A DNA stretch of 19,197 bases from JBCFBK01 sp038562555. Lineage in GTDB: Bacteria; Bacteroidota; Bacteroidia; Bacteroidales; Prolixibacteraceae. The translations under genes and the position numbers were made by a program. The notes below the pieces were generated by a model. That model was not told where the DNA came from. It searched no databases and saw only the letters and a program-made list of their open reading frames with translations. This document shows, piece after piece, positions 8,317 through 15,853 of the stretch (positions are counted from its first letter, which is position 1; the number at the start of each line of letters is the position of its first letter). The stretch lies in contig JBCFBK010000075.1 of the NCBI GenBank assembly GCA_038562555.1, positions 1 through 19,197 on the forward strand, read 5' to 3'.

Positions 8317-10149
8317 ATGAAAGCAAATTTAAAATACCTGCTTATCGTGCTTACTTTCCTGATCGCCTCCTGTGACGATCAACTGGAAATTGCACCCAAA
8401 AATATTCTTACCAACGATCAGGTTTTTGCCAATGAATCAGCAATCCGCTCTTATCTGGCCAGCCTGTACATTTCCCTGCCTGTTGAAAGCTTTAACTTCA
8501 GTGCTAAAAACGGATTTAACACCTGGTCCTCAGGCTGGGTCCCGGCGCACACTTCAGGCGAAGGATTGAGTTGTGACAACCTCGATCAGATCGGAAACGG
8601 AACCTGGTACAACTGGTGGACAAACGGTTATAAGACCATCCGGAATGTGAACACCTTCGTTAAAAATATCACTGATTCGGATTTAAATGAAGAGAAGAAA
8701 CAGGTTTATCTGGGTGAGGCTTATTTTATCCGGGCCTTCAATTATTTCGGGCTTGCAAAACGTTATGGCGGAGTTCCGATAATCCGCAGCGCCCAGGCCT
8801 TTACCGGCGATAATCTCGATGAACTTCAGGTGGAGCGGAATACAGAAAAAGAAGTCTACGATTTCATTGCCACACAACTGGACAGTGCCATTCTCCTGCT
8901 CCCCGATGAGAATGAAAGAGGAAGGGTCAATAAATATACGGCCCTGACCTTAAAATCGCGTGCAATGTTGTACGCAGCTACCGAAGCCAAATACGGAAAC
9001 GTTTTGCTGGACGGACTGGTTGGCATACCATCTTCCGCAGCAGGTGGTTATTTCCAGGCTTCATTCGACGCGGCAGAGGAGGTAATGGAATCCCAAAATT
9101 ACAGCCTGTATAATGCCAACCCCGGCGACAAGGTCGCTAATTTCACCAGCCTGTTTATTGAAACCATCGATAACCCGGAGATGATTATGGTTCAGGAATA
9201 TCATTATCCGGAATTTGTCCATTCGTACGACTGCTGGTACCTTCCATACGGCGTTCGCGGTCCGTGGGGATACAGCTCGAGGATGAATCCGACCCTGGAA
9301 ATGGTCGAGCAGTTTGAATATGTGGATGGCTCGCCGGGCACCTTGAAGCTGACTGATGGAACAGGGACGCCGGTTAAATACGCCAGTCCGGTCGACTTAT
9401 TCAAAGACAAGGACCCCAGGTGCATGGCTACTGTTATCATCCCGTTTGCTTCCTTCAGGGGAACCGTGATCGACGTACAGGCCGGCATTATTGATGATCA
9501 GGCCAGCGCAAACACCGGAACGGTTTATGGACGGAAAATGGTCAGTGTGGGTGATTATACGCAGAAGTACGACGCCGCCAGTCATACCGTCAGTCCCACC
9601 GGAAACATGAAGATAATCAGCGTCAACGGCATCGGCGGAAGCGAACGGACCATGACCGGATTCTATATCCGGAAATACCTGGATTACAACATGGACATGA
9701 GTGAGGCTGCCGGATGGAAATCCACCCAAAGCTGGATTGAAATGCGCTATGCCGAGGTATTGCTGAATTATGCTGAAGCAGCCATTGAACTGGGAAAAAT
9801 TCCGGAAGCAAAAGCCGCCGTTAATGAGATCAGGGAACGGGCCGGGATTGCCTTGCTGAACGATGCCCAGGTAACCCGCGACCGGATCCGTAACGAACGC
9901 ATGGTGGAACTGGCATTCGAAAATCAAAAGTACTGGGACATCAGGAGGTGGCACATTGCCGATCAGTTGATCGTGAATAAACGGTTCACAGCGCTTTTGC
10001 CCTATTACGATCTGCAGGCCAATGCCTATGTCTTTGCCAAAACTCAGGTGGGAAACCAACTGACCTTCTGGCCCCAGTTGTATTATGAAAAAATCAGTCC
10101 CTCTGAAATACAACGGAATCCCAGACTCATTCAAAACCCGCTTTATTAG
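8317..10149 (+). CDS. SusD/RagB-family surface glycan-binding lipoprotein
   Basis: A 610-residue lipoprotein that forms the lid of the SusC transporter and binds the incoming glycan. The signal peptide ends in a lipobox LIASC with lipidated Cys19, followed by Asp-Asp; acidic residues there match the known Bacteroidetes surface-export signal. The N-terminal SusD segment (QLEIAPKNILTNDQVFANES), the helical repeats (LGEAYFIRAFNYFGLAKRYG) and the C-terminal RagB/SusD domain (EMRYAEVLLNYAEAAIELGK, then NERMVELAFENQKYWDIRRW) are all present. The length is within the family's upper range. Glycan specificity cannot be read from the sequence; SusD ligands are usually bound by a few surface aromatics, and this protein is rich in Trp and Tyr, for example in the segment GTWYNWWTNGYK. 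It lies between susC and the DUF3823 gene, with gaps of 13 and 24 bases. Confidence 0.97.
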   Translation: MKANLKYLLIVLTFLIASCDDQLEIAPKNILTNDQVFANESAIRSYLASLYISLPVESFNFSAKNGFNTWSSGWVPAHTSGEGLSCDNLDQIGNGTWYNWWTNGYKTIRNVNTFVKNITDSDLNEEKKQVYLGEAYFIRAFNYFGLAKRYGGVPIIRSAQAFTGDNLDELQVERNTEKEVYDFIATQLDSAILLLPDENERGRVNKYTALTLKSRAMLYAATEAKYGNVLLDGLVGIPSSAAGGYFQASFDAAEEVMESQNYSLYNANPGDKVANFTSLFIETIDNPEMIMVQEYHYPEFVHSYDCWYLPYGVRGPWGYSSRMNPTLEMVEQFEYVDGSPGTLKLTDGTGTPVKYASPVDLFKDKDPRCMATVIIPFASFRGTVIDVQAGIIDDQASANTGTVYGRKMVSVGDYTQKYDAASHTVSPTGNMKIISVNGIGGSERTMTGFYIRKYLDYNMDMSEAAGWKSTQSWIEMRYAEVLLNYAEAAIELGKIPEAKAAVNEIRERAGIALLNDAQVTRDRIRNERMVELAFENQKYWDIRRWHIADQLIVNKRFTALLPYYDLQANAYVFAKTQVGNQLTFWPQLYYEKISPSEIQRNPRLIQNPLY

Positions 10150-10173
10150 AATTAAACCTTAACGTTTTGAAAT

Positions 10174-10860
10174 ATGACACGAAAATTAATCATCCCGTTA
10201 TTTATTGTACCGGCATTTTTCTCCTGCATGGATGACATTGATAATTACGATGCGCCGGACTCAACGATCACCGGTGTCGTCATTGATAATACCACCAATG
10301 AAGGAATCCAGACCGAACAACCCAACGGATTCAGAATCCGCCTGATTGAAAGCGGATATGACAACGTGGTGCCCCTCGATTTTTGGGGAAAGCCCGACGG
10401 CAGCTTCTTCAATTCACAGCTTTTCGCGAATACCTATGAAGCAGGCCCCATTGAAGGGCCGTTTCTTACTCCGGCAACTCAAAGCGTAAATATCAGCGGC
10501 GTGACGGAAGTCAACTTCACGGTTACGCCGTTTATGACCGTTCACGCTTCAGAGCCCACAGTAAGCGGTAAAAATATCTCCGTGAAATATACCCTTTCAA
10601 AGCCCGATCAGGTTTCCTATAACATCGTGAAAAGCTCTGTCCTCGCGGCCACCGTACCCGGTGTGAGTAACGCGGTAAATAACTACCGGGCAGATCGAAG
10701 TCTTTCCGGCATGACTTACACGCAGATTACCGGGACCGAATTCACCGACGTACTGGAAAACTTGCCGTCGGGATCCTATTATGTACGGGTAGGCGCGCTC
10801 ACGTCCAATCCGCTGGGAAAGTACAATTACAGTAAGGTATTTCAGGTTACCGTGCCCTGA
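10174..10860 (+). CDS. DUF3823 domain-containing surface lipoprotein, SusE-position protein
   Basis: A 228-residue lipoprotein with lipobox AFFSC (Cys18) followed by MDDID, an acidic stretch consistent with surface display. Residues about 22-115 resemble the DUF3823 N-terminal beta-sandwich (ITGVVIDNTTNEGIQTEQPN, then FWGKPDGSFFNSQLFANTYE and GPFLTP). Residues about 117-226 form a second, Ig-like beta domain ending in SYYVRVGALTSNPLGKYNYS. The family is common directly after SusD in Bacteroidetes loci, in the position of SusE/SusF, and is thought to be a surface glycan-binding or accessory protein; no enzymatic motif is visible. It follows susD by 24 bases and is very probably in the same transcript. 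The biochemical role is inferred from position only. Confidence 0.88.
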   Translation: MTRKLIIPLFIVPAFFSCMDDIDNYDAPDSTITGVVIDNTTNEGIQTEQPNGFRIRLIESGYDNVVPLDFWGKPDGSFFNSQLFANTYEAGPIEGPFLTPATQSVNISGVTEVNFTVTPFMTVHASEPTVSGKNISVKYTLSKPDQVSYNIVKSSVLAATVPGVSNAVNNYRADRSLSGMTYTQITGTEFTDVLENLPSGSYYVRVGALTSNPLGKYNYSKVFQVTVP

Positions 10861-10881
10861 TTCATTCACGGCACGAAATAC

Positions 10882-10956
10882 CAATCCGTCATTGCTGAGA
10901 CGATCTGATCAATCCAGGTATGAAGATTACTTCTCGTCCCGCAGTGACGGATTGAT
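10882..10956 (+). promoter_or_regulatory. Structured spacer with two competing hairpins (possible attenuator or processing site)
   Basis: CAATCCGTCATTGC (10882-10895) pairs with GCAGTGACGGATTG (10941-10954) over 14 positions with a single G-U wobble. Inside it, GACGA (10899-10903) can pair with TCGTC (10934-10938). The same 3' arm, GGATTGAT (10949-10956), can instead pair with ATCAATCC (10908-10915). The two folds are mutually exclusive, an arrangement seen in attenuators. An AT-rich stretch with a short T run (10972-10975) follows. No good -33/-7 promoter is visible before the next gene at 11005. Confidence 0.45.
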
Positions 10957-11004
10957 TCATTAATTTGATAATTTTAGAATGTTTGACAAGTTTAGGCTTC
11001 ACCC

Positions 11005-13416
11005 ATGAAAAAGATTCTGATTCCGATAACAGCGGTATGGATAATTGCGGGTTTCTTTGACGCAAATGCCCAGGATACAGTCTCCGTTTTTCCCGGTGCG
11101 GATGAACAGACGCCTTCACGATCCGAGTATTTTACCTGGATTAACAACACCAATGAAGGTGCCACTGAAAATCAAACGCTTATCAACCTGCAATTCTTTA
11201 AATGGCTGCAGGAGGAATACGGCATGCAACTGGATATCTATGCGTTCGATGCCGGCGCCATTGACGGCTCCGGCTTTTATGGTTCCATAGACTCGGAACG
11301 TTTCAACCGGCAGTTTCCGCATGGCTTCGATCCGATTGCCGAAACGGCAAAACCGCTCAACCTGTCGCTGGGACTTTGGGGCGGACCGGATGGTTTTGGC
11401 AATACGCCGCAGGAAGAACAAAAACGGACCAGTATGATGGTCAGTCTGGTCCGGGATTACAATTTCTCCTTGTTTAAGATGGATGGCGTATGCGGTCAGT
11501 TGCGCACCGAAAAGCAGGAGACCTTTTACCGGATGATGAATGAATGCCGGAAGTACCGGCCGGATCTTATTCTGCTCAATCACAGGCTAAACCTGGGTAA
11601 AGGTATGGCGCACAGCACCACATTCTTACTGGGAAGCGCAGAAACCTACATTGATGTTCACATGTCCAACGGGATTACAGCACCGCATCACCGGGCTGGA
11701 GCCATTTCCCGGGAGCTCACGCCTAAGCTGACGCGCCTGACGGAAGACCATGGCGTTTGCCTTTCATCCTGTCTCGACTATTGGGAAGATGACCTGATCC
11801 TGCAGGCTTTCAACCGGAACCTGGTGGTTTCACCGCAAATTTACGGGAACCCGTGGCTGCTTCGTGATGATGAATTTCCGCGCCTGGCACGCCTGTTCAA
11901 CCTTCACCGGAAATACCGGGATATCCTGCCTGACGGAATCGTTCTCCCGGAAGAAAACTACGGACCAAAAGCGGTTTCCAGAGGTGATTCGGCTACCCGG
12001 TTCATTACCCTTCGAAATCTGGGTTGGGACCCGGTTACTTATACGATTGCGTTGGATCAGTCGACGGGATTAACGCAAAAAGGACAGGTACTGGTAAAAC
12101 TGGAGCACCCCTTTGAGCAGGTGCAGGGCTCTTATGCCTTCGGATCGCAGGTGAAAATAGAGGTGCTGCCTTTTCGTTCCTGCCTGCTTAAACTGACAAC
12201 AGCCCCGGATGAGGAGCGATCGGTGGCAGGCTGCAATTATGAGGTCGTGAAAGAGGTGGCAGGAAAACCAATGGAAATTCAGTTACTCGGATTCCCGGGC
12301 GAAAGCTGCAAAATAAGCCTGCGGGGCAATTTCAGCGCGTACAGTTCCGCTTCACTGGGAAACACGAAAGCGCAGGCTTTGTTGAAAGGAAAAACGATGA
12401 ACGTGCGTTTTCCCGGACAGCCGCTGGCGGAGCCTTACCACCGGAAGCTCGGCGATCTGACGGCATGTCCTGTACCCGGCGATGCACGTGGTCTTTACGA
12501 AGCGACCTGTTTTGCTGCCGACAATAATGCCCTGGAGGTGCGGAGCCTTTATCGCTCGGGACCAACCGGGATTCCCCGGGTACAGGCAGCACGTGATGCC
12601 TTTTTTAACCAAAAAATTTTTATTGAACGGGATTTATGGGACAAGTATCTTTTCGATGATGATCCAAAAACGTTCTTCTCTGTTTGCACCCGGTATCCGG
12701 ACATGATTAAAGGCGGCGCACTGCGCATCGATCTGGGAAAAACCATCAGCCTGGACAGCCTGGTTATCCGGGTTCCCGATGAATATGCCCTTTCACCTTT
12801 GAAATCAGAGGAGGGTGTCACCGTTCTTGTTTCCAACGATTTTAAAACGTGGGAGCCGATTACATTCCTTGCCGGGAAAGAGATGACCATCCCGTTTCAG
12901 CAGCCGGATTCGGTACGGTATCTTTGCATTCCCCGATCGCCCAGCCATATTTCAGAAATGATTGGTTATAGAGATAATTTGAAAACAGACCGAGGCCGGT
13001 GGCGGGTTTCAAACCTTTTTCAGGACTACGGCTGGAATGGATTTACTGCTGAAAATGCCTGGTCCTGCCGCTTTACACTGAATGAAATCCCCAAAGGGAG
13101 TTACCTGTGTATCGCCATTAATGGACCCCACGGTGCCGAACAGGCATTCGCTTCTGTAAAAATTGACGGGCAGTTGTTTGGGTGCCCCGACCGGAGCCCT
13201 TCTTTTCAGAGCAATGTATGGGAATATCCGGTGGCCGCTGCCGATCGTGCTTACACGTATTATTTACCGCTCACCAGCGAAATGACGGGAAAAACGATCG
13301 AAGCGTTTGTACTAAGTGAAGGAAAAGAAACGAACCTGAAACCGGAGGTCTGGATTTCAGCCTACCCCATTCCGTTTGAGAAAATAAATTTGGTTTTCTA
13401 CCCGGAAAAGAAGTAA
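11005..13416 (+). CDS. Putative alpha-galactosidase-like (clan GH-D-like) hydrolase with discoidin-like domain
   Basis: An 803-residue secreted protein. The signal peptide (about 1-22, ending ANA before QD) lacks a lipobox, so it is probably periplasmic. The N-terminal half looks like a TIM barrel: SRSEYFTWINNTNEGATENQ, then MQLDIYAFDAGAID (Asp82, reminiscent of the D-x-GW segment of GH27/GH36), LSLGLWGGPDGFG, and FKMDGVC with Asp160 as the likely nucleophile, as in the K-x-D motif of clan GH-D. The acid/base is unclear; Asp258 or the Glu261-Asp263 cluster in SSCLDYWEDD are candidates, but at about 100 residues from Asp160 the spacing is longer than in classical members. A beta domain follows (about 310-400). 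Residues about 551-670 resemble an F5/8-type (CBM32-like) domain (IDLGKTISLDSLVIRVPDEY, VLVSNDFKTWEPI), and a final beta domain closes the protein. It begins 144 bases after the DUF3823 gene. The activity is an inference; the substrate is unknown. Confidence 0.72.
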   Translation: MKKILIPITAVWIIAGFFDANAQDTVSVFPGADEQTPSRSEYFTWINNTNEGATENQTLINLQFFKWLQEEYGMQLDIYAFDAGAIDGSGFYGSIDSERFNRQFPHGFDPIAETAKPLNLSLGLWGGPDGFGNTPQEEQKRTSMMVSLVRDYNFSLFKMDGVCGQLRTEKQETFYRMMNECRKYRPDLILLNHRLNLGKGMAHSTTFLLGSAETYIDVHMSNGITAPHHRAGAISRELTPKLTRLTEDHGVCLSSCLDYWEDDLILQAFNRNLVVSPQIYGNPWLLRDDEFPRLARLFNLHRKYRDILPDGIVLPEENYGPKAVSRGDSATRFITLRNLGWDPVTYTIALDQSTGLTQKGQVLVKLEHPFEQVQGSYAFGSQVKIEVLPFRSCLLKLTTAPDEERSVAGCNYEVVKEVAGKPMEIQLLGFPGESCKISLRGNFSAYSSASLGNTKAQALLKGKTMNVRFPGQPLAEPYHRKLGDLTACPVPGDARGLYEATCFAADNNALEVRSLYRSGPTGIPRVQAARDAFFNQKIFIERDLWDKYLFDDDPKTFFSVCTRYPDMIKGGALRIDLGKTISLDSLVIRVPDEYALSPLKSEEGVTVLVSNDFKTWEPITFLAGKEMTIPFQQPDSVRYLCIPRSPSHISEMIGYRDNLKTDRGRWRVSNLFQDYGWNGFTAENAWSCRFTLNEIPKGSYLCIAINGPHGAEQAFASVKIDGQLFGCPDRSPSFQSNVWEYPVAAADRAYTYYLPLTSEMTGKTIEAFVLSEGKETNLKPEVWISAYPIPFEKINLVFYPEKK

Positions 13417-13544
13417 ATTCAAGCCCCGACAACGAAAACCGACCTTTAAAGCGGCCAAAAACAAACTGTAAAATAAAGTGATACAAAATAAATCTTTAAC
13501 AATAAAGCTAACCAAGATAAAACGAGCCATGTTGACAAAGTTAA

Positions 13545-13606
13545 CAGTCGCAGTCACAGTTACCGTTACCAGTCTTTACTGAACACTGAGACTGAACACT
13601 GAGACT
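13545..13606 (+). repeat. CAGT/ACTG-rich tandem and inverted repeat cluster
   Basis: In the 226-base spacer before the GH31 gene, ACTGAACACTGAG occurs twice in tandem (13578-13590 and 13591-13603) with a third partial start. To the left, CAGT occurs at 6-base steps (CAGTCGCAGTCACAGT, 13545-13560) and again at 13570-13573. CAGTCGCAGT (13545-13554) can pair with ACTGAGACTG (13585-13594) apart from one mismatch, so the cluster could form an imperfect hairpin. The rest of the spacer is AT-rich, with no convincing gene or promoter. Confidence 0.6.
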
Positions 13607-13642
13607 TTTAAACGACCATTTAAAAAATAAAATTTTTACCCT

Positions 13643-15841
13643 ATGAACCGCACTGTTTTCAGCACGTACTCGCTGATTTTTCTGATCCTGCTGCAAAGCT
13701 TTGCAGCATCCGCCCAACAGCCGGAAAAGCTGGCGCCCGGGATCTGGAAACTGACCTTCGGCACGCCCGAAGCAAACCGGCCTGCCGATGTAAAATATCC
13801 GGCAGCAGTGGAAGCGCTCGAAATTTTGCCTGCAGGCCAAACCATTCCGGCGCTCCTGGAAAAAATAACGTTCAAAAAGGTGCCCCAGGGGGTGCTTGCC
13901 GAACTGGAAATGGACGATTCGGAGCGGATCTATGGCTTCGGTCTGCAGTTCAACACCTTTGGTCAGCGGGGACTGCGCAGGGAGATCCGCACCAGCAGCG
14001 GCGCCCGGGGAAACGACAGCTCTTACCCCCACCCGGTCCCGCTCGGCGACATTGGCATGGGGCATGCCCCGATGCCATTCTATATTTCCTCCAAAGGATA
14101 CGGTCTGCTGATCAATACCTCCCGCTATGTGACCTTCTATGTGGGATCGCAGCATAAGATCGGCCAGTCGGTCATGATCAAAAACACCTTGAAGGAGGAA
14201 GAACTCAACAGCGCAGCTTCGGCGAAAGAACTCTATCAGCGCAAATACACCAGGTCGGCCGATCTGTCCATCCTGACCGAAGGAACCGAAGGCGTGGAAG
14301 TGATCCTGTTTGAAGGGCCGGCCATGATGGATGTCATCAGGCGGTATAACCTGTTTTCGGGTGGCGGTGCCATCCCCCCGCTTTGGGGACTGGGTTTCAA
14401 ATACCGGGGTAAAAGTGATTTCACCGATGAGAAAGTACTCAATTTTGCCCGCTATTTTCGCGAAAACAGGATCCCCTGCGATATGATCGGACTGGAACCC
14501 GGCTGGCACTCCTCAGCCTATTCGTGTTCGTATGTCTGGAATCAAAAAAACTTCCCGAAGCCCGACAGCCTGCTTCAGCTTCTCCATGGAGCCGGCTACA
14601 AGCTTAACCTCTGGGAACATGCCTATGTGCATCCTTCTTCCCCCTTGTTCGACCCGCTCATACCGTTTTCCGGGAACTACGCGGTATGGCAGGGAGCCGT
14701 CCCTGATTTTCTGACTCCCCGGGCCCGGCAGATTTTCGGTGATTATCACCGGAAAAACTTTTTGGACAAGGGCATTTCAGCCTTCAAACTCGATGAATGC
14801 GATGCTGCCTATTACGACGTGGCCGGCGGGGAATGGAGCTTTCCCGATATCGCTGAGTTTCCTTCGGGTCTCGATGGCGTACAGATGCGCCAGTTGTTTG
14901 GCTTGCTCTACCAAAAAGTGCTTTGGGACGAGTTTCGCAAGGCCGGTAAGCGGACCATGCTGGAGGCACGGGCATCTTACCTGTTTGCAGCACCTTTTGG
15001 GGCCGCCATTTATTCCGACCTGTACGACCACGGACAATATGTGAACATGATTGCCAATTCAGGCTTTTGCGGGCTCAACTGGTCGCCCGAAGTGCGCGAA
15101 ACCCGGTCGGAAGCCGATCTGATCCGCCGCATGCAAACCACGCTGATGTCGGCGCATATGGTGGTCGATTGCTGGTTTCTGGAAAATCTGCCCTGGTTTC
15201 AGTTCGACAAGGACAAAAACAACCGGGGCGAATTTTTACCCGATTACAAAGAACTGGAACAACAGGTAAAAAAACTGGCAGAACTCCGTATGAGCCTGAT
15301 CCCCTATCTTTATGCGGCCTTTGCCCGGTATCATTTTGAAGGAACTCCCCCCTTCCGGGCGCTGGTGCTCGATTATCCCGGCGATCCCGGGACCTGGGAA
15401 CTCAGCACGCAGTACATGATGGGCCCCGATATCCTGTGCGCTCCTTTCATTGACGGCGCTTCTGAACGGGAGATCTACCTGCCGGAGGGCAACTGGTACG
15501 ATTTTAACACCAACAAGAAATACGAGGGCCGGAAAAGGCACACCATCCGCATGAGCCTGGATGAAATCCCCCTGTTTGTCAAAGAAGGGGCTGTGCTCCC
15601 GCTTGCCCGCCCGGTTGAGTTTGTCACGCCCGAAACAGTTTTTGACATCACCTGCCGGACCTACGGGAACAACCTGCGGGAGGCGGAACTTTTTGAAGAC
15701 GACGGCTTTACCTTCGGCTTTGAAGACGGACAATATAACCGCATCAGCCTGAAACGGGACGGTAAGCGCGAAACAGTAAAGCGTGAAGGCTCATTCAGGG
15801 AGAAGAAGTACCGGTTTGTTTCGTGGGAACATATAAATTAA
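13643..15841 (+). CDS. Glycoside hydrolase family 31 protein (alpha-glycosidase)
   Basis: A 732-residue exported enzyme. The signal peptide ends about residue 24 (ASA before QQ) with no lipobox, so it is probably periplasmic. The N-terminal beta-sandwich (about 60-230) contains ERIYGFGLQFNTFGQRG, typical of GH31. The TIM barrel (about 245-580) starts at IPPLWGLGFKYRGK and has Asp384 in AFKLDECD as the expected nucleophile. The usual W-x-GD acid/base segment is replaced by LNWSPEVRE (Trp480, Glu483, Glu486), and the W-x-D-x-x-Y segment by GLEPGWHSSAYS. The C-terminal beta domains include the family-typical LPEGNWYDFNTNKKYEG and IPLFVKEGAVLP. GH31 includes alpha-glucosidases, alpha-xylosidases and some alpha-galactosidases; with two alpha-galactosidase-like neighbours, a galactosidase role is plausible but unproven. 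The next gene starts 12 bases after its stop. Confidence 0.9.
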   Translation: MNRTVFSTYSLIFLILLQSFAASAQQPEKLAPGIWKLTFGTPEANRPADVKYPAAVEALEILPAGQTIPALLEKITFKKVPQGVLAELEMDDSERIYGFGLQFNTFGQRGLRREIRTSSGARGNDSSYPHPVPLGDIGMGHAPMPFYISSKGYGLLINTSRYVTFYVGSQHKIGQSVMIKNTLKEEELNSAASAKELYQRKYTRSADLSILTEGTEGVEVILFEGPAMMDVIRRYNLFSGGGAIPPLWGLGFKYRGKSDFTDEKVLNFARYFRENRIPCDMIGLEPGWHSSAYSCSYVWNQKNFPKPDSLLQLLHGAGYKLNLWEHAYVHPSSPLFDPLIPFSGNYAVWQGAVPDFLTPRARQIFGDYHRKNFLDKGISAFKLDECDAAYYDVAGGEWSFPDIAEFPSGLDGVQMRQLFGLLYQKVLWDEFRKAGKRTMLEARASYLFAAPFGAAIYSDLYDHGQYVNMIANSGFCGLNWSPEVRETRSEADLIRRMQTTLMSAHMVVDCWFLENLPWFQFDKDKNNRGEFLPDYKELEQQVKKLAELRMSLIPYLYAAFARYHFEGTPPFRALVLDYPGDPGTWELSTQYMMGPDILCAPFIDGASEREIYLPEGNWYDFNTNKKYEGRKRHTIRMSLDEIPLFVKEGAVLPLARPVEFVTPETVFDITCRTYGNNLREAELFEDDGFTFGFEDGQYNRISLKRDGKRETVKREGSFREKKYRFVSWEHIN

Positions 15842-15853
15842 AAGAATTTAAAG

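Noticed and set aside
9397..10134. Minus-strand open frame of 245 codons opposite susD
   Set aside because: It mirrors the conserved RagB/SusD C-terminal domain and has no recognisable motif of its own.
10851..10875. Possible hairpin CGTGCC/GGCACG at the end of the DUF3823 gene
   Set aside because: Only 6 bp with a 13-base loop and no following T run; much weaker than the structure starting at 10882.
13541..14509. Long minus-strand open frame (322 codons) opposite the GH31 gene and its upstream spacer
   Set aside because: It overlaps the well-supported GH31 frame, has no recognisable domain, and its C-terminal end is just the translated CAGT repeat (low-complexity Gly/Asn/Cys/Asp).
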